Shown here: positions 52,802-60,154 of the stretch, piece by piece
How positions within the stretch are numbered: the first letter of the stretch is position 1
Layout: each line of letters opens with the position of its first letter
Assembly: GCF_019396385.1 (NCBI RefSeq)
Contig: NZ_JAHKRN010000031.1
Span: 40,389-104,388, forward strand
Origin: Nonomuraea harbinensis
Lineage (GTDB): Bacteria; Actinomycetota; Actinomycetes; Streptosporangiales; Streptosporangiaceae
Direction: 5' to 3'
Length of the DNA: 64,000 nucleotides
The notes under the pieces: model-generated
Seen by the model: the letters and a program-made list of their open reading frames with translations, nothing else
What the model was told of the DNA's origin: nothing
Database searches by the model: none
Program-made: the position numbers and the translations under genes

Positions 52802-53989
52802 ATGGACCGTACCGTCCAGATCGCGGGCGTCGGGATGATCCCGTTCGCCAAACCCAGCGCAAGCGAGCCCTACGACGTGATGGCCGAGAGCGCCGCGCGA
52901 GCCGCGCTGGCCGACGCGGGTATCGACTACCACCAGGTGCAGCAGGCCTACGCCGGCTACGTGTACGGCGACTCGACCTGCGGACAGGCGGCCCTCTACG
53001 GCCTGGGCCAGAGCGGCATCCCCATCGTCAACGTGAACAACAACTGCTCGACCGGCTCCTCGGCGCTCTGGCTCGCCCGGCAGGCGGTCAAGTCCGGCGT
53101 GGCCGACTGCGTGCTCGCCCTGGGTTTCGAGCAGATGCGCCCCGGCGCGCTGGCGAACGTCTGGGACGACCGCCCCAGCCCGCTTGCCCGGAGCGCGGAC
53201 GCCATGACCGCCATCCAGGGCATCGACGACCACGCCCCGATCGCCGCGCAGTACTTCGGCGGCGCGGGGATGGCTTACGCCGACAAGTACGGCACCGCTC
53301 CCGAGACCTTCGCCAAGATCGCGGTCAAGGCCCGCCGGCACGCCGCGAACAACCCCTACGCCGTCTTCCGCACCCCCGTGAGCGAGGAGGAGGTGCTGGC
53401 TTCTCCCCCCATCTACGGGCCACTGACCCGACTGCAGTGCTGCCCGCCGACCTGCGGCGCGGCCGCCGCCGTGGTGTGCAGCGAGGAGTTCGCCCGCCGG
53501 CACGGCCTGGACGCCACGGTGACGATCCGGGCGCAGGCGCTGACGACCGACACCTCCACCACCTTCGACAGCGGTGACATGACCAAGGTCGTCGGCTACG
53601 ACATGACCCGCGCCGCCGCGACCCGCGTCTACGAGGAATCGGGTGTCGACCCACAGGACATTCCCGTGGTGGAGCTGCACGACTGCTTCACCACCAATGA
53701 GCTCATCAGCTACGAGGCCCTCGGCCTCACCCCTGAGGGGACGGCCGAGAAGTTCGTGCTCGACGGTGACAACACCTACGGCGGCCAAGTGGTCACCAAC
53801 CCCTCAGGCGGGCTGCTGTCCAAGGGCCACCCGCTCGGCGCCACCGGCCTCGCCCAGTGCGCCGAACTGGTCTGGCAGCTGCGCGGGCAGGCCGAAAACC
53901 GCCAGGTAGACGGCGCCCGGCTCGCCCTCCAGCACAACCTCGGACTCGGCGGCGCCTGCGTCGTCACCCTCTACGAGCGGACGGCCTGA
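52802..53989 (+). CDS. Thiolase / lipid-transfer-type acetyl-CoA acetyltransferase
   Basis: Protein of 395 residues of the SCP-x-thiolase group: nucleophile region VNNNCSTGSSALWLARQAV, VVELHDCFTTNELISYEALG and the catalytic NPSGGLLSKGHPLGATGLAQ. It would cleave a beta-ketoacyl-CoA. GGAGGA precedes ATG 52802. First gene of thiolase-MaoC-MaoC-SDR-TetR on the plus strand. Confidence 0.92.
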   Translation: MDRTVQIAGVGMIPFAKPSASEPYDVMAESAARAALADAGIDYHQVQQAYAGYVYGDSTCGQAALYGLGQSGIPIVNVNNNCSTGSSALWLARQAVKSGVADCVLALGFEQMRPGALANVWDDRPSPLARSADAMTAIQGIDDHAPIAAQYFGGAGMAYADKYGTAPETFAKIAVKARRHAANNPYAVFRTPVSEEEVLASPPIYGPLTRLQCCPPTCGAAAAVVCSEEFARRHGLDATVTIRAQALTTDTSTTFDSGDMTKVVGYDMTRAAATRVYEESGVDPQDIPVVELHDCFTTNELISYEALGLTPEGTAEKFVLDGDNTYGGQVVTNPSGGLLSKGHPLGATGLAQCAELVWQLRGQAENRQVDGARLALQHNLGLGGACVVTLYERTA

Positions 53990-53990
53990 C

Positions 53991-54428
53991 ATGACCGCGG
54001 ACCTGCGCACACCCGCCTTCACCGTGCCCGCCGAGCGAGGCCGCCTGCGCTTCTTCGCCCAGGCCATCGGCGAGCACGACCCCATCTACAGCGACCTCGA
54101 CGCCGCCCGCAAGGCCGGGCACCCGGACCTCCCCGTTCCGCCCACGTTCCTGTTCTGCCTGGAGATGGACCGGCCCGACCCCTTCTCCTTCCTCGCCGAG
54201 GCCGGGATCGATCTCGCCCGCGTCCTGCATGGCGAGCAGCGCTTCACCTACCACGCCATGGCTCACGCCGGCGACGAGCTGACCTTCGAGTCGCACATCG
54301 CCGACACGTACGAGAAGAAGGGCGGCGCCCTGCGCTTCCTCGTCCGGGAAACGCGCGTCACCCGAGCCGGCGAGCCCGTCGCCGACCTGACCAACGTCAT
54401 CGTCGTCCGCGGGGAGGCAGCCGCGTGA
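53991..54428 (+). CDS. MaoC N-terminal-type hot-dog dehydratase subunit
   Basis: Protein of 145 residues of the MaoC_dehydrat_N (FAS1-like hot-dog) family: RLRFFAQAIGEHDPIYSDLD, PVPPTFLFCLEMDRP, VLHGEQRFTYHAMAHAGD and ending RAGEPVADLTNVIVVRGE. Such subunits pair with a catalytic MaoC partner to form an enoyl-CoA hydratase, and the partner gene overlaps by 4 nt. It starts 1 nt after the thiolase stop. Confidence 0.88.
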   Translation: MTADLRTPAFTVPAERGRLRFFAQAIGEHDPIYSDLDAARKAGHPDLPVPPTFLFCLEMDRPDPFSFLAEAGIDLARVLHGEQRFTYHAMAHAGDELTFESHIADTYEKKGGALRFLVRETRVTRAGEPVADLTNVIVVRGEAAA

Positions 54429-54838
54429 ACAATCTCCATGACATCGCCGTGGGAACGGAGCTGCCGCCGCTGCGCGTGCCTTCCATCTCGCGTACGACGC
54501 TCGCGCTCTACGCCGGCGCCTCCGGCGACCACAACCCCATGCACATCGACCTGGACGCGGCCCGGGCCGCAGGCATGGACGACGTCTTCGCCCACGGCAT
54601 GCTCTCCATGGCCTACCTCGGCCGGCTGCTGACCGGCTGGGTGCCCCAGGAGCGCATCCGCTCCTACAGCGTCCGTTTCGCCGCCATCACCCCCGTCCAC
54701 GGACAGCCGACCTGCACCGGCCGCGTCACGGCGATCGAAGAGGCCGACGGCGAACGGCGGGCCCGGCTGGACCTGCGAGTGGCGCTTGAGGACGGCACCG
54801 TCACCCTCACCGGCCAAGCCCTCGTCGCCCTCACCTGA
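54425..54838 (+). CDS. MaoC family enoyl-CoA hydratase subunit
   Basis: Protein of 137 residues, hot-dog fold with hydratase motif GDHNPMHIDLDAARAAG (catalytic Asp and His) and FAHGMLSMAYLGRLL. GTG 54425 overlaps the previous stop (GTGA), implying a heteromeric hydratase with the preceding subunit, as in HadAB/ChsH-type complexes. Confidence 0.9.
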   Translation: MNNLHDIAVGTELPPLRVPSISRTTLALYAGASGDHNPMHIDLDAARAAGMDDVFAHGMLSMAYLGRLLTGWVPQERIRSYSVRFAAITPVHGQPTCTGRVTAIEEADGERRARLDLRVALEDGTVTLTGQALVALT

Positions 54839-54856
54839 ACCATCGAAAGGACACCC

Positions 54857-55681
54857 GTGGGAACGCTCGACGGAAAGACCGCCCTCGTCTCCGGCTCAGG
54901 GCGCGGCATCGGCCAGGCCATCGCCCTGAAACTCGCCCAGCAGGGAGCGCGCGTCGTCGTCAACGACCTGGACCCCGAACCTGCCGAGGAGACCGTACGA
55001 CTGATCAAGACCACCGGCGGCGAAGCCGTCGCCTGCGTCGGCAGCGTCACCGACGACGGCTTCGCCGACCGGTTCGCCGCCACGGCCGCCGACACCTTCG
55101 GCGGCGTCGACATCGTGATCAACAACGCCGGCTACACCTGGGACAACGTCATCCAGAAGATGACCGACGAGCAGTGGGACGCGATCATCGACGTCCACCT
55201 CAAGGCGCCATTCCGGATCCTGCGCGCGGTCCAGCCGATCATCAGCGCCCGCGTCAAGGAGGAACGCGCCCGGGGTGTGCACGTCCAGCGCAAGATCGTC
55301 AACATCTCCTCCATCGCCGGGCTCAGCGGGAACGCCGGGCAGGCCAACTACGGCGCGGCCAAGGCCGGCGTCGTCGGGCTGACCAGGACCCTGGCCAAGG
55401 AATGGGGGCGGTACGGGGTGAACGTCAACGCTGTCGCCTTCGGTCTCATCCGCACCCGGCTCACCGAGGCGACGGCCGGCGGCGACGCCACCATCGACGT
55501 CCAGGGCCGCGAGATCAAGGTGGGCGTGAACCCCGACCTGCTGACCGCCATGGAGCGCATGATCCCGCTCGGCCGGGCCGGCACCCCGCAGGAGGCCGCC
55601 GGCGCGGTCTACCTGCTGTGCACACCCGAGTCCGACTACATCAGCGGCGAAGTGATCGTCTGCGGGGGCGGGTACCGCTGA
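54857..55681 (+). CDS. SDR family 3-hydroxyacyl-CoA dehydrogenase-like protein
   Basis: Protein of 274 residues: cofactor loop SGSGRGIGQAIA, NNAG motif (VINNAGYTWDN), catalytic Ser in NISSIAG and YGAAKAGVVG, C-terminal GEVIVCGGGYR. FabG-like, with a long insertion between the NNAG and catalytic parts. In this operon it would oxidise the hydroxyacyl-CoA made by the MaoC pair. GTG start 54857 after GAAAGGA. Confidence 0.9.
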   Translation: MGTLDGKTALVSGSGRGIGQAIALKLAQQGARVVVNDLDPEPAEETVRLIKTTGGEAVACVGSVTDDGFADRFAATAADTFGGVDIVINNAGYTWDNVIQKMTDEQWDAIIDVHLKAPFRILRAVQPIISARVKEERARGVHVQRKIVNISSIAGLSGNAGQANYGAAKAGVVGLTRTLAKEWGRYGVNVNAVAFGLIRTRLTEATAGGDATIDVQGREIKVGVNPDLLTAMERMIPLGRAGTPQEAAGAVYLLCTPESDYISGEVIVCGGGYR

Positions 55682-55726
55682 CGTACCGGCCTACGATGCG
55701 CAGGTGACTTCGACGGAGGGAAGACG

Positions 55727-56929
55727 ATGAAGGCGCGGACCGCGGCGGCGCCCGCCCGGGGCAGCCGTCCCCGCAACCGCAAGGCGCAGATCGTCTCCAT
55801 CGCCGCCGAGCTCTTCCATCGCCAGGGCTACCACACCGTGACGATGGAAGAGATCGCGAGCGCGGTCGGCATCACGGCGGGTGCCCTCTATCGGCACTTC
55901 CGCAACAAACAGGAACTGCTGGCGCGCACCGTCCTCGACGGGCTCCTGGCGTTCGAGACCCTCATCGACAACCACGCGGCCGGTGACGTCGACGGCCTCC
56001 TGCGCGCCATGGCCGCTCTCACGCTGGACCGGCGCGATCTCGGCGTGCTGTGGCAGCGAGAGTCCCGCAATCTCCCGGCGCCCGAGCGCGACCAGCTCCG
56101 TCACCGCTTTCGCTCCATCGCGGCCCGTGCGGCGGCGACCCTCGTCGCTGCCCGTCCCGGCCTCTCCCCCGCCGACGCCGACCTGCTGGTGTGGGCGATC
56201 TTCGCCACGTTCGCCAGCCCGTCCCACCACTCGGTGAGCCTGCCGCGCGCCCGTTTCGAAGACCTGCTGCACGCGATGGGCAGCACCCTCACCGAAGTCG
56301 TCCTGCCTCAGGCGCAGGGCCCGTCAGCCGGCGCGGCCCCGTCCGATCAACCGCACCCGGGGCTGGCTCGCGCCTCCCGCCGGGAAGTCCTCATGGACGC
56401 GGCCGCCCGGCTGTTCAACGAGCGCGGCTACCAGGCCGTCAGCATGGAGGACATCGGCGCTGCCGCGGGCATCAGCGGCGCGGGCATCTACAACCACGTC
56501 ACCGCCAAGTCCGACCTCCTGGTGGCCGCGCTCACCCGCGCCGCCGACGCCCTGCAGCTCGACGCCTCCCGCGCCTTCGCCACCGCCACCAGCCCCCGGG
56601 ACGCTCTCGACCTGCTGCTGCGCTCCTACATCGACCTGACGGTCAGCCACAGCCACCTCACCGGCACATTGATCACCGAGGTGATCCACCTTCCCGCCGA
56701 GCAACGCCACACGATCCGGCGCCTCCAGTACGACTACGTCAGCGAGTGGGTGCACCTGCTTACCGCCGAGCGACCCGAGCTGATCGAAGCTGAGGCCCGG
56801 GTCGTCGTGCACGCGGTCTTCACCACTATCAACGACCTCGCCCGGATCGACCATCTGCGCGAACGGGGTGATCTGTCCGGCGATCTTCTTGCCGCCTGCC
56901 AGGCTCTCCTGCTCGCACGCCCCGGGTGA
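55727..56929 (+). CDS. Double TetR family regulator (two complete TetR units)
   Basis: Protein of 400 residues containing two TetR repressor units in tandem. Unit 1 (about 15-195): IVSIAAELFHRQGYHTVTME, IASAVGITAGALYRHFRNKQ. Unit 2 (about 215-400): VLMDAAARLFNERGYQAVSM, IGAAAGISGAGIYNHVTAKS. A linker of about 20 residues rich in Pro and Ala joins them. Most TetR proteins are about 200 residues and act as dimers; this fusion would supply both DNA-binding domains in one chain. It lies 45 bp after the SDR gene and probably controls the divergent cluster. No gene is supported in 56,930-57,193. Confidence 0.92.
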   Translation: MKARTAAAPARGSRPRNRKAQIVSIAAELFHRQGYHTVTMEEIASAVGITAGALYRHFRNKQELLARTVLDGLLAFETLIDNHAAGDVDGLLRAMAALTLDRRDLGVLWQRESRNLPAPERDQLRHRFRSIAARAAATLVAARPGLSPADADLLVWAIFATFASPSHHSVSLPRARFEDLLHAMGSTLTEVVLPQAQGPSAGAAPSDQPHPGLARASRREVLMDAAARLFNERGYQAVSMEDIGAAAGISGAGIYNHVTAKSDLLVAALTRAADALQLDASRAFATATSPRDALDLLLRSYIDLTVSHSHLTGTLITEVIHLPAEQRHTIRRLQYDYVSEWVHLLTAERPELIEAEARVVVHAVFTTINDLARIDHLRERGDLSGDLLAACQALLLARPG

Positions 56930-57193
56930 GATCAGCGGCCGGGTTTTGCGTCGAGCCGGCTCGGTGGCGCTCCAGAGCTTGGCGGGAACGTCCAGTTCGA
57001 AGAGCCACGGCGGTGCCTCCGGCGTTGACGTACTCAAGCCACACGGGGACGCTCATGACGCAAGGGCCGCGCCTTGTTCGTGGGTGATGCAGGCGATGCG
57101 TCACGCGCCTTGTCCTCGCCGCCGGCATGGCGTGGCCGGCGCAAGTTCGACATACGTGCTTCCCAGGGCTTTCGCTCTTCCCTTTGATCTATT

Positions 57194-57209
57194 ATCGTCG
57201 ATTAACGAT
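57194..57209. promoter_or_regulatory. ArsR operator overlapping the start codon
   Basis: ATCGT-CGATTA-ACGAT, perfect 5-bp arms with a 6-bp spacer, ending within ATG 57208. TATTAT/TATCGT at 57190-57198 is a candidate -10 box, so the mRNA leader would be very short or absent. Confidence 0.5.
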
Positions 57210-57543
57210 GAGCGAGGAAACGGGACCGCTGCCGCGCGCGGAGGCGGAGGAGTACGCGAGCTGGTTCAAGGCACTGGCAGACGCGACGCGGATCCAGATC
57301 GTGTCGCTCCTGGCCCGGCGGCGCGCGCCGATGAGCGTGGGCGAGATCGTGGCCGCCTCAGGGGTGGGCCAGTCCACCGTCTCGCACCATCTGAAGATTC
57401 TGGCCGAGGTGCGGTTCGTGCTGGTGGAGCGGCGGGGCACCGCCGGCCTGTACCGGATCAACGAGGTCTGCGTGAGCTGTTTCCCGACCGCCGCCGACGT
57501 GGTCATGGGCAACTCCGCCCCGGCCCCGCCCACCTGCGAGTAG
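57208..57543 (+). CDS. ArsR family regulator of arsM
   Basis: Protein of 111 residues: winged helix with WFKALADATRIQIVSLLARR, VGEIVAASGVGQSTVSHHLK, ILAEVRFVLVERRGTAGLYR and C-terminal Cys (NEVCVSCFPTAAD, and a terminal PTCE). This Cys layout at the C-terminal end matches arsenite- or methylarsenite-responsive regulators, not the CVCD type. It is 12 nt upstream of the arsM-arsN1 gene and probably autoregulates through the repeat at its start. Confidence 0.88.
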   Translation: MSEETGPLPRAEAEEYASWFKALADATRIQIVSLLARRRAPMSVGEIVAASGVGQSTVSHHLKILAEVRFVLVERRGTAGLYRINEVCVSCFPTAADVVMGNSAPAPPTCE

Positions 57544-57555
57544 AGGAGCGATGCC

Positions 57556-58794
57556 ATGGCGCAAGAGGAGATCATCAGGCGCTACTCCGCGCTGGCCCGC
57601 GACGCCGCGGCCGGCCGGACGATCGCCGACTGCGGCCCCGAAGCCTTCGACCAGGGCCGATTCGGCGCCGCCGGCTACGACGACCTCGGCCTGCTGCCCG
57701 AAGCGGCGGTACGGGCGAGTCTGGGCTGCGGCAACCCGGTGGCCGTCGCCGAGTTGCGGCCCGGTGAGACCGTGCTCGACCTGGGCTCGGGCGGCGGCAT
57801 CGACGTGCTGCTGTCCGCCCGCCGCGTCGGCGAGCACGGCCAGGCCTACGGGCTGGACGCCAGCGCCGACATGCTGGCGCTGGCCCGCCGCAACGCCGAG
57901 CAGGCGGGCGCGCGCAACGCGGAGTTCCTGCACGGCACGATCGAGCGGGTGCCGCTGCCGGACCGGTCGGTGGACGTGGTCATCTCCAACTGCGTCATCA
58001 ACCTGTCCAGCGACAAGGCCGCGGTGCTGGCCGAGGCGTTCCGGGTGCTCCGGCCGGGCGGCCGCTTCGGCGTCAGCGACGTCGTGACGGACGGCGAACC
58101 GGACCCCGATCGGCGGGCGGCCGTCGAAGAGCGGATCGGCTGCGCGGCCGGGGCGCTGCCGGTGGCGGAGTACCGGCGGCTGCTGGCCGCATCGGGGTTC
58201 ATGGACCTGCACATCACGTTGACCGCCGGCCACGGCGACGGCGTGCACTCGGCGATCGTCCAGGCCGCCAAGCCGGAGGCCCCACCCGGGACGGAGATCA
58301 GGCCCATGCGCGACGACGACGCCGACCAGGTGCTGGCCATCTACCAGGCCGGGCTGGACACCGGCCAGGCCAGTTTCGAGACCACCGCCCCGAGCTGGGA
58401 GGGCTTCACCGCGGCCAGGCTCCCCCACCTGCGCTACGTGGCCTTCGACACCGGCACCGGCCAGGTGCTCGGCTGGGTGGCCGCCTCCTCTGTCTCGGCC
58501 CGGCCCGTGTACGCCGGGGTGATCGAGCACAGCGTCTACGTCCACCCGGGATGCCAGGCCCAGGGCATCGGCCGGGCGCTGCTGTCGGCGTTCATCGCCG
58601 CCGGCCAGGACGCCGGAATCTGGACGATCCAGTCCGGCATCTTCGCCGAGAACGCCGCCAGCCTGGCCCTGCACCAGGCGCTCGGCTTCCGGGTGGTCGG
58701 CACCCGGGAACGCATCGGCCGCCACCACGGCGTCTGGCGGAACGTCCTGCTGATTGAGCGCCGCAGCCCCGCAACCAAGAACAGACCGCCGTAG
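57556..58794 (+). CDS. arsM: ArsM arsenite methyltransferase fused to an ArsN1-like GNAT acetyltransferase
   Basis: Protein of 412 residues. About 1-240 is ArsM: SAM loop VLDLGSGGGIDVLLSARR and the conserved cysteines Cys58 (SLGCGNP), Cys146 (ISNCVINLS) and Cys196 (RIGCAAGAL), matching the three needed for As(III) methylation. About 246-405 is a GNAT domain of the phosphinothricin-acetyltransferase/ArsN1 group: IRPMRDDDADQVLAIYQAGL, FETTAPSWEGF, HSVYVHPGCQAQGIGRALLS and ALGFRVVGTRERIGRHHGVW. ArsN1 enzymes acetylate arsinothricin. GAGGAG precedes ATG 57556. The last codons (NRPP) come from antisense VOC-gene DNA. Confidence 0.9.
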   Translation: MAQEEIIRRYSALARDAAAGRTIADCGPEAFDQGRFGAAGYDDLGLLPEAAVRASLGCGNPVAVAELRPGETVLDLGSGGGIDVLLSARRVGEHGQAYGLDASADMLALARRNAEQAGARNAEFLHGTIERVPLPDRSVDVVISNCVINLSSDKAAVLAEAFRVLRPGGRFGVSDVVTDGEPDPDRRAAVEERIGCAAGALPVAEYRRLLAASGFMDLHITLTAGHGDGVHSAIVQAAKPEAPPGTEIRPMRDDDADQVLAIYQAGLDTGQASFETTAPSWEGFTAARLPHLRYVAFDTGTGQVLGWVAASSVSARPVYAGVIEHSVYVHPGCQAQGIGRALLSAFIAAGQDAGIWTIQSGIFAENAASLALHQALGFRVVGTRERIGRHHGVWRNVLLIERRSPATKNRPP

Positions 58795-58874
58795 AACCGT
58801 TTCGCGGTCTCCAGGTGCGGACTGCCGAGCTCGATCCAGCACGGCGAGCCTGGCACGAACCGGGTGGTGAGCAT
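58779..58874 (-). pseudogene. 5' fragment of a VOC-protein gene, copy of the 30,268 gene
   Basis: Minus strand from ATG 58874 reads MLTTRFVPGSPCWIELGSPH, LETAKRFYGGLF, nearly identical to the start of the intact VOC gene at 30,268 (about nine in ten bases). Homology ends at 58779, where the antisense of the arsM-arsN1 end begins. It overlaps the last 16 bases of that gene. Confidence 0.75.
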
Positions 58875-59064
58875 GCGTGCTCCCTCATGACAAAGCGAGG
58901 GTGGTCCACCCTGGTGCAGCCCATGTCGTGTACGACGGGTCGTCCCCCGCCCCACGCACCCCTGACTCTTGTCTTGACATGGCGACAACCCCCGAGGTGT
59001 GCTGGAGGTAAGGCCTCTATCGCCGCATGTCAGTGAGGCGATGAGGATCTCGACGGGGGGCGTC

Positions 59065-59340
59065 ATGGCGACTTATGCGTATCGCTGTCTGGAGTGCGGG
59101 CCGTTCGAGGTGCGCCTGCCGATAGGGACCGCTGAGGCGGTTGCCGACTGCCCGGCGTGCCGGTCTCCGGCTCGCCGCGTCTTCACCGCGCCGAGCCTCG
59201 CCCGGCGGTCCCCGGCGATGTCCGCCGCGCTGGCCCGGGACGAACAGAGTCAGGAAGCACCCGAGGTGGTCACGCACGTGACTCCCGAGCGGCGACGAAC
59301 ACCGCAGCACCCGGCGCTGTCGCGCCTGCCTCGGCCTTGA
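59065..59340 (+). CDS. FmdB-type zinc ribbon protein
   Basis: Protein of 91 residues: zinc ribbon at the N-terminus (ATYAYRCLECGPFEV and DCPACRSPARRVF, two CxxC knuckles), then a polar tail. FmdB proteins accompany formamidase/acetamidase operons and are thought to be regulatory. ATG 59065 follows GGGGGG. About 94 bp upstream of the AmiS channel gene. A TTGACA at 58974-58979 may be the -35 box of the operon. Confidence 0.85.
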   Translation: MATYAYRCLECGPFEVRLPIGTAEAVADCPACRSPARRVFTAPSLARRSPAMSAALARDEQSQEAPEVVTHVTPERRRTPQHPALSRLPRP

Positions 59341-59434
59341 GCAGACATGACGATCGATCTGAACGTTGCGTACGCCTGGACTCGTGGCGTTCCTGAACAC
59401 ACCGCCCGTCTGGGGCGTGAGGAGGTGTGTGGGG

Positions 59435-60085
59435 ATGGGAGCCGTCGGACTCCTGTACGTGGGCGCAGTGCTCTTCCTCAATGGCCTGATGCTCCTGGGA
59501 AAGGTCGAGCCGCGCGCAGCCGGGATCTTCAATCTCTTCGTCGGAGCCTTGCAGGTGGTGACACCGACCCTGCTGATCGTCTTCAGCCCCGGCGATCCGG
59601 CCGTGCTCCTGAACGCGTCGGGACTCTACCTCTTCGGATTCACCTATCTCTATGTGGGGATCAATCTGCTGGGCGGATTCGACTCCACAGGTGTCGGCTA
59701 TTTCTCGCTCTTCGTGGCCATCATGGCGCTCGGATACTCCTACGCCAACTTCCAGCTCCTCGGTGATCCGGGCTTCGGAGTCATCTGGCTCTACTGGTCC
59801 TTCCTGTGGACGCTCTTCTTCGTCCTGCTCGGCTTGAAACGCACGCAGATCACCAGGTACACGGGCTGGGTCGCGGCTATCCAGGGATGGGTCACGGCGG
59901 CGATTCCGGCATTCATGATCCTCACCGGATCCTGGCGCACCACCGCCCTCTTCGCGGTCATTCTCGCCGTGTTCGGCCTGGTGGTGTTCGCCGTGCTGTG
60001 GCCGCTGACGAGACACGGGGAACCGGCCGGCGAAACCTCAGAGGCGCAGGGGACCACCGGCACGCATCGCTTCCACCGGACGTGA
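59435..60085 (+). CDS. AmiS/UreI family amide or urea channel
   Basis: Protein of 216 residues with six or seven TM helices: VGLLYVGAVLFLNGLMLLG, GIFNLFVGALQVVTPTLLIV, FGFTYLYVGINLLGG and ALGYSYANFQLLGDPGFGVI, WLYWSFLWTLFFVLLGLKR, matching AmiS/UreI channels. It should let short amides or urea cross the membrane. GGAGGT lies 8 nt before ATG 59435. Between the zinc-ribbon gene and the acetamidase gene. Confidence 0.92.
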   Translation: MGAVGLLYVGAVLFLNGLMLLGKVEPRAAGIFNLFVGALQVVTPTLLIVFSPGDPAVLLNASGLYLFGFTYLYVGINLLGGFDSTGVGYFSLFVAIMALGYSYANFQLLGDPGFGVIWLYWSFLWTLFFVLLGLKRTQITRYTGWVAAIQGWVTAAIPAFMILTGSWRTTALFAVILAVFGLVVFAVLWPLTRHGEPAGETSEAQGTTGTHRFHRT

Positions 60086-60154
60086 CCGAGCTCGAAGAGA
60101 GGTGAGGCGACACGCTGACCGCGAAGGAGTCATCGACAAAGGAGGGGAAGTGTC

